DNA of 64,000 bases from the NCBI GenBank assembly GCA_934747385.1, contig CAKVGK010000002.1, forward strand, positions 124,001 through 188,000. Reading direction: 5' to 3'. The notes beneath the pieces were generated by a model, which worked only from the letters and a program-made list of their open reading frames with translations, made no database searches and was not told the origin of the DNA. The stretch is from an uncultured Clostridia bacterium. Lineage in GTDB: Bacteria > Bacillota > Clostridia > Christensenellales > UBA1242. Made by a program: the position numbers and the translations under genes. Each line of letters begins with the position of its first letter. Position 1 is the first letter of the stretch. This document shows, in pieces, positions 25,577 to 33,475 of this stretch.

Positions 25577-25894
25577 ATGGAAGTTTCTTTCCAAGAGTTA
25601 AAGTGCAAACAAGTGATTAACACAGTGGACGGAAAATGTTTGGGTCACATCACTGATGTGATTTTTGATATTGTAAGTGCCAAAACTCTTGGCTTTGTGG
25701 TTCCTCAGTCCAATTCCGGTTTTTGGGGGCTTTTTAAAAGCGGAAAAGACATTTTTATTCCTTTCGATTGTGTTTGCAAAATTGGGGTGGACGTAATTTT
25801 GGTTGAATTGTATGTTGAAGAAAACAAAACGCCACCGCCTCCACCTCAAAAAAAGCATCAAAACATAATTGCACTTAATCATCAACAAAAATAA
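25577..25894 (+). CDS. YlmC/YmxH-family PRC-barrel protein
   Basis: 105 residues with a PRC-barrel core (VINTVDGKCLGHITDVIFD, then TLGFVVP and IFIPFDCVCKIG) as in YlmC/YmxH, a family induced or conserved in spore formers. The C-terminal tail after residue 85 is Pro/Lys/Gln rich (TPPPPPQKKHQ) and not part of the usual domain. No clear Shine-Dalgarno; a terminator hairpin sits just upstream. Confidence 0.85.
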   Translation: MEVSFQELKCKQVINTVDGKCLGHITDVIFDIVSAKTLGFVVPQSNSGFWGLFKSGKDIFIPFDCVCKIGVDVILVELYVEENKTPPPPPQKKHQNIIALNHQQK

Positions 25895-25983
25895 AATGGT
25901 TAAAATTTTCACATTGCTCAAACAAAACAAACAAAAATATTTTCCGTAAATTTCCAAATATTAGGTATTTAATTTTCGCAAAA

Positions 25984-26010
25984 CACCACACATTGTGGTG
26001 CTTTGTTTTT
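25984..26010 (+). terminator. Terminator after ylmC
   Basis: CACCACA-CAT-TGTGGTG stem-loop followed by CTTTGTTTTT. Confidence 0.75.
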
Positions 26011-26166
26011 GCTTTATTTTAAAAAATTTGTCAATTTTATTCAAAAAACTTTTAAAATTGCACGCTTTTTGTTTGCTAATTTTGACGATTTGTGGTATGC
26101 TACTAAAAAGAAATCGGGCAAATATTGTTTTGTTTTTTTGCCTTGGGGTTTAAAGGAGAAAGTAAA

Positions 26167-26601
26167 ATGCGTTGTATATTTTGCGGCAATAGTGAAAGTA
26201 AAGTTGTAGATAGTCGTTATTTGAAGGACACAAGCATTCGCAGACGTAGGGAGTGCCTTGTTTGTGGCAAACGTTTCACAACATATGAAACAGTTGAAAG
26301 CAACCCAATGGTTGTTACAAATGTAGATAATGTGCGCGAACCTTTTAAAATTGAAAAGTTAGTTGAAAGCATCAAAAATGCAATTTACTGCACAAATGTT
26401 GCAAATTCTGCGGAAGAAATTGCCAGCAAAATTGAAACAAAATTGTTTGCTCTTCAACAACAAGAAATCACAACAAAAGACATTGTTAAAATAGCGCTTG
26501 ACGTCTTGTTTGAAGTTAACGCAATGGCATGCCTTGTGTATTACACTCAACACACTGATTGCGAAACTTTTGACGACGTTCGCAGATTTTTGAACAAATA
26601 A
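26167..26601 (+). CDS. nrdR: NrdR, ribonucleotide reductase repressor
   Basis: Zinc- and nucleotide-binding repressor of nrd genes. Start set at the ATG giving MRCIFCGN, with AAAGGAG about 10 bases upstream; a longer in-frame start is rejected. 144 residues: zinc ribbon (CIFC...CLVC), RRRRECLVCGKRFTTYE, then an ATP-cone domain. No ribonucleotide reductase gene is in this window. Confidence 0.96.
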   Translation: MRCIFCGNSESKVVDSRYLKDTSIRRRRECLVCGKRFTTYETVESNPMVVTNVDNVREPFKIEKLVESIKNAIYCTNVANSAEEIASKIETKLFALQQQEITTKDIVKIALDVLFEVNAMACLVYYTQHTDCETFDDVRRFLNK

Positions 26602-26608
26602 TCGCGCT

Positions 26609-26634
26609 TTGCCTTGCAAAAGCAAGGCTTTTTT
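26609..26634 (+). terminator. Terminator of nrdR
   Basis: GCCTTGC-AAAA-GCAAGGC with six Ts. Confidence 0.9.
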
Positions 26635-26730
26635 GTTCCTTTTGAGTGATCAGATCTCACAATTTGATAAAACTACTGGTTTAAGCGCAAAGTGTTTTAG
26701 CAAAATATTCCATTTTAAAGGTGAAGTAAT

Positions 26731-27375
26731 ATGAAATATAAAACAAAGCAAATCATATTTATGAGTTCAGCTCTTGTGTGCTTGGCATTTTTTGTTGCCA
26801 TGTTGATTATGGTTAAGTTTGGTTATAATTTTAAAATAGATGGTTTGAACAGTTATTTTTACAATCATCAGTCAAATTTTGCAACCACATTTTTCAAAAT
26901 ATTCACATTTTTAGGTGAATGGTGGCTTATTCTTTTGATTGGCGGACTTATTGCAATCTATGCAAGAGATAGAAGAGTTGGCTTCACTTGTTTAACCGCT
27001 GCTGGTGTTGCAATTATTTTGAATTTGGCTGTTAAATACATTGTTCAAAGGGCACGCCCAACAACCATGATTGTAAACGAAATTGGTTATAGTTTTCCAA
27101 GTGCTCATGCTATGATTAGTTTTGCTTTTTATGGTTTGTTAATTTATTTTGTAAACAAAAAATTTAATAATCAAGTTGCAAAAGTTTTGCTCACAATTTT
27201 GTTGGCACTTGTTATTTTGATAGTTGGCGTCAGCAGAATATATTTGAATGTGCATTTCACAAGCGACATTGTTGCGGGCTTTCTGTTTGGTTATGTTGCA
27301 CTTTACATTGGCAAACAACTTGGCAAATTGCTGTTTAAAGAAAAACATGCAAAACCACTTGTTAATCAAACATAA
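26731..27375 (+). CDS. PAP2-family membrane phosphatase
   Basis: Integral membrane phosphatase of the PAP2/BcrC type, acting on lipid or polyprenyl phosphates. 214 residues, about five or six helices. Active-site motifs are all present: KYIVQRARP, SFPSAH, and SRIYLNVHFTSD. Undecaprenyl-pyrophosphate recycling is one plausible role; phosphatidate or phosphatidylglycerophosphate are others. Monocistronic between two terminators. Confidence 0.93.
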   Translation: MKYKTKQIIFMSSALVCLAFFVAMLIMVKFGYNFKIDGLNSYFYNHQSNFATTFFKIFTFLGEWWLILLIGGLIAIYARDRRVGFTCLTAAGVAIILNLAVKYIVQRARPTTMIVNEIGYSFPSAHAMISFAFYGLLIYFVNKKFNNQVAKVLLTILLALVILIVGVSRIYLNVHFTSDIVAGFLFGYVALYIGKQLGKLLFKEKHAKPLVNQT

Positions 27376-27380
27376 ACTTT

Positions 27381-27417
27381 AACTTGCGTTGAACTTTTGA
27401 TTTAACGCAAGTTTTTT
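27381..27417 (+). terminator. Terminator of the PAP2 gene
   Basis: AACTTGCGTT/AACGCAAGTT 10-bp stem, 13-base loop, T-run. Confidence 0.85.
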
Positions 27418-27477
27418 GTTGCTTTAATCTGTTTTTTGTGTTAAATTAAAGGCGAAAACAACTTTAAGGAGTACATT

Positions 27478-29061
27478 TTGATAACAGTTAACAACGTTGC
27501 TGTCCAATTTGGCAGCCGAAAATTATTTGACGAAGTAAATTTGAAGTTCACAAAAGGCAATTGTTATGGCGTTATTGGTGCAAATGGCGCTGGTAAATCC
27601 ACTTTTATGAAAGTTCTTTCAGGCGAACTTGAACCAAACAAAGGCGAGGTCATAATTCCGCCTAAGGAAAGATTGTCAGTTTTGGTACAAAACCAAGAAA
27701 AATATAATGATTACACAGTTTTGCGCACTGTTCTTATGGGGCACAAACGTTTGGTTGAATTGATGGACGAGCAAGAGGCATATTACGCAAAAACAGACTT
27801 TACGGAAGAGGACGGCAATCGCTTGGCAGAATTGCAAGCCGAATTTGCCGAATTGAACGGCTGGGATGCGGAAAGTGACGCTGAAAAACTTTTGAATTCG
27901 CTTGACATTCCACAAGAATTGCATAACGAACTTATGGCGAATGTGGACAGCAAAATCAAAGTTAAAGTTTTACTTGCTCAGGCACTTTTCAGCAATCCAG
28001 ATAACCTTATTTTGGACGAACCCACAAACAATCTGGACGTAAAAACCATTCGTTGGTTGGAAGATTTTATTTTAAATTTTGAAAACACAATCATCATTGT
28101 CAGCCACAACCGCCACTTTTTGAATAAGGTCTGCACACATATTTGCGACATTGACTATGGCAAAATAAACCTGTATTTAGGCAACTATGACTTCTGGTAC
28201 GAGTCCAGCCAACTTGCTTTAAAACAACAAAAAGAGCAAAACAAAAAGGCAGAGCAGCGCGCAAAAGAGTTGCAAGAATTTATTGCTCGTTTTAGCGCCA
28301 ATGCTTCAAAATCAAAGCAGGCAACCAGCCGTAAAAAAGAATTGGAACGCTTGACAATTGAAGATATAAAACCAAGCAGCCGCAAATACCCATATATTGA
28401 TTTCAAATTTGAACAACGCATTGGTAACGACATTTTGTTTGTTAATAAACTCACAAAACCTGGCATTTTTGAAAATGTTTCTTTCACTGTTCGCCCAGAC
28501 AATAAAATTGCCATTATGAGCGACAACAGCAATGTGGTAACCGCACTTATGGACATTTTGTCCGGCAAGGACACAAACTTTAAAGGAGAGGTTAAATGGG
28601 GCAAAACAATCACTCCAACATATCTTCCTCAAAACAACAATAGTTTCTTTGAAAATTGTGACTTAAATTTGGTTGAGTGGATTGGTCAATACACCAAAGA
28701 AACAGACGCAACTTTCCTTCGCAGTTGGCTAGGCAGAATGCTTTTCAGCGGGGAAGAGGCAGAAAAGAAAGCCAAAGTTTTGTCCGGTGGCGAAAAAGTT
28801 CGCTGCATGATGGCTCGCATGATGCTTCAATCTGGCAATTTCTTGCTTTTGGACGAACCAACCAACCATTTGGATTTGGAATCAATCACCGCACTCAATA
28901 AAGGCATGGAGAGGTTTGAAGGCTGCATGATTTTTGCCACACACGACGAAGAAATTTTGTCAACCGTTGCAAATCGTATAATTCGCATAAACAAAACACT
29001 TGAGTACGACAAAGAAATCGACTACGAAACATATGTCGACACTCAAATGCGCAACAAATAA
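27478..29061 (+). CDS. ABC-F protein (YbiT/YkpA type)
   Basis: Ribosome-associated ABC-F ATPase with two nucleotide-binding domains and no membrane part; relatives act in translation at the E site. 527 residues. NBD1: GANGAGKS, then KIKVKVLLAQALF and LDEPTNNLD; the first signature is not LSGGQ, as in this subfamily. NBD2: VLSGGEKVRCMMA, LLLDEPTNHLD. A Lys/Arg-rich linker (residues about 240-310) lies between. The TTG start has AAGGAG 7 bases upstream. Housekeeping rather than a resistance determinant by context. Confidence 0.93.
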   Translation: MITVNNVAVQFGSRKLFDEVNLKFTKGNCYGVIGANGAGKSTFMKVLSGELEPNKGEVIIPPKERLSVLVQNQEKYNDYTVLRTVLMGHKRLVELMDEQEAYYAKTDFTEEDGNRLAELQAEFAELNGWDAESDAEKLLNSLDIPQELHNELMANVDSKIKVKVLLAQALFSNPDNLILDEPTNNLDVKTIRWLEDFILNFENTIIIVSHNRHFLNKVCTHICDIDYGKINLYLGNYDFWYESSQLALKQQKEQNKKAEQRAKELQEFIARFSANASKSKQATSRKKELERLTIEDIKPSSRKYPYIDFKFEQRIGNDILFVNKLTKPGIFENVSFTVRPDNKIAIMSDNSNVVTALMDILSGKDTNFKGEVKWGKTITPTYLPQNNNSFFENCDLNLVEWIGQYTKETDATFLRSWLGRMLFSGEEAEKKAKVLSGGEKVRCMMARMMLQSGNFLLLDEPTNHLDLESITALNKGMERFEGCMIFATHDEEILSTVANRIIRINKTLEYDKEIDYETYVDTQMRNK

Positions 29062-29100
29062 AACAAAACTAACAAACAAGATTTTTGTAAATCTCAATAA

Positions 29101-29127
29101 AAAAAGGCATGATGACATGCCTTTTTA
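29101..29127. terminator. Bidirectional terminator
   Basis: A-run, GGCATG-ATGA-CATGCC, T-run; shared by the ABC-F gene and the convergent HTH gene, whose stop overlaps it. Confidence 0.85.
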
Positions 29128-29547
29128 TATTATTCTTCCAATCAATTCATCAACAGAAACATTATAATGGTCAGCAATTTTAACAATCATATCGGTTGTT
29201 GGAGTGGTGTTTTTCGTGAACCAACTGTAAACATTACCTTTGTTAATTTTTGCGTCTTTTGCAAGTTTATATTTTGAAATTTTTCTTGAATTTAAAAACT
29301 TAATTATTTGTTCTTTTGCTTCAACTAAATTTTTGGTTTTGACCGCAGAATAATCGTCGGTTCTGCCCAACAAATAATCACATGAGCAAGAAAAATAATC
29401 ACAAATCTTTATCAAATAATTTTTGCTTGGAAAATATTTTTCATCAATCCAATTGTAAACCATGGTTGGGTTGTTAAGACCAATCATTTTTGCCAGAGTG
29501 TCCACATCAATGTTTTGTTCTTCAATCAAATCTTTAATTCTATTCAT
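29125..29547 (-). CDS. Tandem XRE helix-turn-helix regulator
   Basis: 140 residues made of two Cro/CI-type HTH domains in a row: about 1-62 (DTLAKMIGLNNPTMVYNWI... CDYLLGR) and about 73-138 (YKLAKDAKINKGNVYSWF... VDELIGR). The repeated ...DYLLGR/...DELIGR endings support internal duplication. No sensor or metal domain. Divergent from yqfC with a 185-base gap, so it may regulate itself or that operon; not demonstrated. Confidence 0.88.
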   Translation of the reverse strand: MNRIKDLIEEQNIDVDTLAKMIGLNNPTMVYNWIDEKYFPSKNYLIKICDYFSCSCDYLLGRTDDYSAVKTKNLVEAKEQIIKFLNSRKISKYKLAKDAKINKGNVYSWFTKNTTPTTDMIVKIADHYNVSVDELIGRII

Positions 29548-29654
29548 ATAAACATTTTGTGTTTTAGAAAAAGAATTTATAAATATTTAATAGTAAACAT
29601 ACCTAATTGTTTGACATATATTGCAAAATTTGTTAACTTGATTTTGAGGTGACT

Positions 29655-29696
29655 ATGAATACTATAATATACAAAGACGTGGTTCTTTTGTTTTAA
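29655..29696 (+). other. Possible 13-codon leader ORF
   Basis: ATG to TAA encoding MNTIIYKDVVLLF, with GAGGTG 4 bases upstream of the ATG, lying 36 bases before yqfC. A good ribosome site is the only support; it may be chance. Confidence 0.25.
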
Positions 29697-29732
29697 TAGA
29701 ATTTTTGAAAGGCGTTTTTCATATATTCATAT

Positions 29733-29987
29733 ATGAGTTTAATGGGCGAGATTGAAAAATTAATGGAGAGTGCAGGGGCGTCTTCAATTTATAGGATTAT
29801 AAACCTTGGCGGAAATAGTTTGTATATTGAGGGCATTAAATCTGTGCTAGGTCTTGACGAAAATGAAATGCAGTTTCAATTAAAAAAGCAAATTGTAACA
29901 ATTGGCGGCATTGGTTTGAAAGTGAAGTATTTGGACAAATCAACCTGCATAATAACAGGGCTAATTCAGTCGGTGGTGGTTAAATGA
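29733..29987 (+). CDS. yqfC: YqfC-family (YabP-like) sporulation protein
   Basis: 84 residues of the YabP/YqfC family: IVTIGGIGLKVKYLD and the preceding LYIEGIKSVLGLDENEMQF match the family core (yqfC is a mother-cell sporulation gene in Bacillus). ATG overlaps no other start; ribosome site is poor. Overlaps yqfD by 4 bases. Confidence 0.9.
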   Translation: MSLMGEIEKLMESAGASSIYRIINLGGNSLYIEGIKSVLGLDENEMQFQLKKQIVTIGGIGLKVKYLDKSTCIITGLIQSVVVK

Positions 29988-31075
29988 AATACAATTTAAC
30001 TGGTTACAACATAGACAACCTTTTAAAAACCCTTCACAACAAAAAAATAGTGTTAAAAAACGTTGAAAGACCAAGCCACAATCACATTAAATTTGAGATT
30101 CAAGATTGGCAGGCAAAAAAAGCGCAAAAATACATAGCAAATTTTAAAGGTGAAAAAACGCCAAGTTTTTTTAAGCGTCTGCCCAAAATTGTTTTGGCAA
30201 ATTTAGGGCTTGTTATTGCCATGTTTGTTGGCTGTGTGTTTTATTGTTTTTCAAGCAATTACACTTGGCAAATTCGCATTTTTGGCACAAAAGAATTGAA
30301 GCAAACTGAAGTTTTGCAGGTGCTTAAAGATAATGGGGTTAGAATTGGCAAAATAAACTTAAAAACAAGCGAGGAAATCGAAACCATTTTGCTCGAAAAT
30401 TACGATAGAATTGCTCAAGTTTCAGTTGTTAAAGAGGGCAGTACAATAGTAATTAATTTAAGCGAAAAATTGGTTTATAACCAGCAAACTTTTGAGCCAA
30501 TAAGGGCTAAATATAACGGAATAATAACAAAAATCAATTTAATAACTGGCACAACAAACATAAAAGTTGGCGACTATGTTAACGCAGGTGACGCACTCGT
30601 TTTGCCATTCAATTTGGACAAATTTGGCAACAAAATAAGCGTTAAGCCAATGGCTGAAATTGAGGCAAAAATGTTTGTGGTTGGCTGCAAAAAGATAAGC
30701 GAAAAAGAAACAATTTTAACACGCAGCGGCAAATTACAAATGGTTTACGACTACTATTTGTTCAATAAACACATATTTTCTGGCAAAAACAAAAATTCAT
30801 TTGCGCTTTTTGAAAATGTTAGTTATAATGAAAATGTAAGCGATTTAGTTCCTCTCAAAAGAGTTGTCAATTGCTTTTACGAACTTGTTCCAACCGAGAT
30901 TTCGCATAATTTGGAGCAAGAAAAGCAAACTGTCATTCAAGAGAGCGAAAGCATTGCCCAAGGCAAAATACAGGCAGATTTTCAGTTGATTGATAGTTCC
31001 ACCAAAACGGAAATTAGCAACAGAACATTGTACGCTTACACAACTTTAACAGTTTTAGGGCGGATTAATGATTGA
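29984..31075 (+). CDS. yqfD: YqfD-family sporulation membrane protein
   Basis: 363 residues: a cytoplasmic N-terminal part, one transmembrane helix near residues 69-90 (IVLANLGLVIAMFVGCVFYCF), then extracytoplasmic domains including FGTKELKQTEVLQVL, and a barrel-sandwich-like GDYVNAGDALV. Family member conserved beside yqfC in spore formers. TGA stop overlaps the ybeY-era start by 8 bases. Confidence 0.9.
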   Translation: MKYNLTGYNIDNLLKTLHNKKIVLKNVERPSHNHIKFEIQDWQAKKAQKYIANFKGEKTPSFFKRLPKIVLANLGLVIAMFVGCVFYCFSSNYTWQIRIFGTKELKQTEVLQVLKDNGVRIGKINLKTSEEIETILLENYDRIAQVSVVKEGSTIVINLSEKLVYNQQTFEPIRAKYNGIITKINLITGTTNIKVGDYVNAGDALVLPFNLDKFGNKISVKPMAEIEAKMFVVGCKKISEKETILTRSGKLQMVYDYYLFNKHIFSGKNKNSFALFENVSYNENVSDLVPLKRVVNCFYELVPTEISHNLEQEKQTVIQESESIAQGKIQADFQLIDSSTKTEISNRTLYAYTTLTVLGRIND

Positions 31076-32441
31076 GTTTTATGGTCAGGGTTTAGACGAA
31101 AATTTGAAGCAAAATCTGTTTGACGTAGAGCAACAGGTTTATGCTTTTTTGCATGTCCCAAAAAGCGTAAAAGTCAATTTGAAAATTGTTGAACCGCAAG
31201 AAATTCGCACGCTTAACAACTCCACACGAGGCATTGACAGGGTTACGGACGTTTTGTCCTTCCCTTACACAAACATTAAGGTGGGCGAGAAACTAAAACT
31301 TAAAGACTATGTTTGCGACATAGACCCAACCGACCACAAACTTTTGTTGGGGGACATTGTCCTTTGCATGCAACGCGCAGAAGAGCAGGCAAAAGAGTAC
31401 AATCACAGCCTCAAACGTGAAGTGTGCTTCCTGTTTTGCCACGCTGTGCTTCATCTTTTGGGTTATGACCACATTGAAGCCGAGGACGAAAAGATTATGT
31501 TCGCAAAGCAAAACGAAATTTTAAATTCATTAAATATAACGCGTGAAAGTTTTAAGGCGGGATTTGTAACAATCCTGGGTGAAACAAATGCCGGCAAATC
31601 CACATTAATTAACCAATTAATTGGCGAGCATGTTGCAATTGTTAGCCCAAAAAGTCAAACCACGCGCGAAAACATTACTGGCATATATAACAGCCAAAAC
31701 TGCCAAATTGTGTTTTTAGATACTCCGGGCTACCACAAGCGTGCCACAAAAATAGACGACGCTATGGACAAGCAAATTGAAAACGCGCAAGCAGACACTG
31801 AAATTGTGCTTATGCTAATCAGTGCAAAAAAGCCTTTAATTGAGCAGTACAACACGCTAAACAAAAAAGTCACAGCAACCGCAAAAAAGATTTTGTTAAT
31901 CAACAAGATTGATGAAGTTAAGTTCGAAAAATTGTACCCTCAACTTGCAGAACTTAGCGGAGTTGCAAAAGTCGATGAAATTTTGCCTATATCTGCTTTA
32001 ACTGGCAAAAATTGTGACGTTTTGCTTGAAATGATTAAGAAATATTTGCCAGAATTTGACCATGAAATGCGATACTATCCAGTGGAGCAGTATACCGACA
32101 AAAATTTGCGTCACATGTGTGCCGAAATTGTGCGCGAAAAGGCTCTTTTGTTGCTTGATGATGAAATTCCTCACGGCATTCAAGTTGTTGTGACGGATTA
32201 TAAGGAAAGCGAAAGTCCAGTGCAAATCTATGCAGAATTGTACTGCGAGCGCGAAAGCCACAAAGCAATTATTTTGGGCAAAAATGGTGAAATGATTAAG
32301 CAAATTTCAACAAAATCAAGGCAGGCAATTGAACACTTGATTGGCGAAAAGGTCAACCTTCAATTGTTCGTTAAGGTTAAACCAAATTGGCGCAATGATG
32401 AGCGTGCACTTAAAGATTTTGGGCTTATCATTGAAGAATAG
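31068..32441 (+). CDS. YbeY-Era fusion (rRNA maturation nuclease + GTPase)
   Basis: One 457-residue frame containing two ribosome-maturation proteins. Residues 1 to about 158 are YbeY, with zinc ligands His125, His129 and His135 in HAVLHLLGYDH and STRGIDRVTDVLSFP upstream. From about 163 to 457 is Era: P-loop GETNAGKS (171-178), SPKSQTTRENI, DTPG, NKID, and a C-terminal KH domain (IILGKNGEMIKQI) that binds the 16S 3' end. There is no stop, and no start with a ribosome site, at the junction. In many Bacillota ybeY-dgkA-cdd-era are separate; dgkA and cdd are gone and the flanking two are joined. Both active sites look intact. Confidence 0.93.
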   Translation: MIEFYGQGLDENLKQNLFDVEQQVYAFLHVPKSVKVNLKIVEPQEIRTLNNSTRGIDRVTDVLSFPYTNIKVGEKLKLKDYVCDIDPTDHKLLLGDIVLCMQRAEEQAKEYNHSLKREVCFLFCHAVLHLLGYDHIEAEDEKIMFAKQNEILNSLNITRESFKAGFVTILGETNAGKSTLINQLIGEHVAIVSPKSQTTRENITGIYNSQNCQIVFLDTPGYHKRATKIDDAMDKQIENAQADTEIVLMLISAKKPLIEQYNTLNKKVTATAKKILLINKIDEVKFEKLYPQLAELSGVAKVDEILPISALTGKNCDVLLEMIKKYLPEFDHEMRYYPVEQYTDKNLRHMCAEIVREKALLLLDDEIPHGIQVVVTDYKESESPVQIYAELYCERESHKAIILGKNGEMIKQISTKSRQAIEHLIGEKVNLQLFVKVKPNWRNDERALKDFGLIIEE

Positions 32442-32489
32442 TTGTGAATATTTAAAACAAATAATCATAAAATAAATTAGGGGTGAGAT

Positions 32490-32642
32490 ATGAAGTTTAA
32501 AACAGACATTGCAAATAAATTTTATGAGTCGTTTATGCGTACTGGTAGCCCTTATTTTTTGGTGCTTGCGGTTGACGCTGAAAAAACACAAATTTTAAAG
32601 CAACAAATCATTGCAAGCGCAGAGGACGAACTTACACTATAA
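32490..32642 (+). CDS. yqzL: YqzL-like small protein
   Basis: 50-residue ORF with AGGGGTGAG before the ATG. FYESFMRTGSPYFLVLA fits the YqzL pattern (aromatic, Glu, RTGxxxxYLL). yqzL lies between era and recO in Bacillus and Clostridia, exactly as here. Function unknown. The tail DELTL overlaps no neighbour and recO starts 11 bases later. Confidence 0.75.
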   Translation: MKFKTDIANKFYESFMRTGSPYFLVLAVDAEKTQILKQQIIASAEDELTL

Positions 32643-32652
32643 TTTGAAAAGT

Positions 32653-33324
32653 ATGGACACAAAAGTTAAAGGTATCATTTTAAAATTAACCAACATTAAG
32701 GAAGCGGACAAACTTGCTTCCATTTTTAGTTTGGAACAAGGGGTTATCTCTGCAAATTTTAGGGGAGTGAGAAAAGAAAAATCCAAAATGAAGTCTTCCG
32801 CTCAACCTTTTGCGTTTGCAGAGTTTAACATAAACCAAACAGGCAACTTCCGCGTTGTTACTGGCGCAAATGTAATTGACAGTTTTTATGGCTTAACTTC
32901 TAATTACAACAAAACAATCATGGGTTTTATTGTGTTGGACATTATCAAAACTATTTTGCCGGCAGAAAAGCCTGAGCCAGACCTGTTTGTGCTCAGTTTG
33001 GACGCGTTAAAGCAAATTGAAACAACAGATGAATATCAGGCACTATTAAACTTTATTTTGCAATTTATTCAGTTCTGCGGCATGGGGTTAGATATGAGTC
33101 TTGAAAAGTTAGTGTATTTAGACCGAACCACGGGCGATTTTGTTGCGTCACAAGGGGTAAACACAATGCAAATAGATAAGAAAGTTTATTCCTATTTAAA
33201 GCAGGTTGCTTTTGCTCAAAAAACAGACGCAAACGAACTTACAAAAAAACAAGCCCTTCGCTTGCTTAACACCATTTTGCTTATTAAATTCAACGCTGAA
33301 ATTAAGGCTTTCGAATTTATTTAA
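32653..33324 (+). CDS. recO: RecO, recombination mediator
   Basis: Loads RecA onto SSB-coated DNA with RecR. ATG at 32653 gives the typical start MDTKVKGIILKL; an upstream extension is rejected because it runs through yqzL. 223 residues: N-terminal OB fold (FRGVRKEKSK), helical C-terminal part. The Cys4 zinc site of many RecO proteins is absent (only one Cys). Last gene of the yqfC operon. Confidence 0.9.
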   Translation: MDTKVKGIILKLTNIKEADKLASIFSLEQGVISANFRGVRKEKSKMKSSAQPFAFAEFNINQTGNFRVVTGANVIDSFYGLTSNYNKTIMGFIVLDIIKTILPAEKPEPDLFVLSLDALKQIETTDEYQALLNFILQFIQFCGMGLDMSLEKLVYLDRTTGDFVASQGVNTMQIDKKVYSYLKQVAFAQKTDANELTKKQALRLLNTILLIKFNAEIKAFEFI

Positions 33325-33330
33325 ACCAGA

Positions 33331-33358
33331 AACTTTTGCACTATTGCAAAGTTTTTTT
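33331..33358 (+). terminator. Terminator of the yqfC-recO operon
   Basis: AACTTTTGCA/TGCAAAGTT stem (one bulged T), 4-base loop, T-run. Confidence 0.75.
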
Positions 33359-33416
33359 CTTTGTTGTCAAACAAGCTAGATTTGAGAATTATCGCAACAA
33401 ATTAGCACATTAGGTA

Positions 33417-33445
33417 TTGACAAATTTGTTCTATTGATATATCAT
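33417..33445 (+). promoter_or_regulatory. Promoter of the WG-repeat gene
   Basis: TTGACA, 17 bp, TATCAT; about 30 bases before the gene. Confidence 0.75.
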
Positions 33446-33475
33446 AAAAGCATATTAAATAAGTGAGGATTTTAT

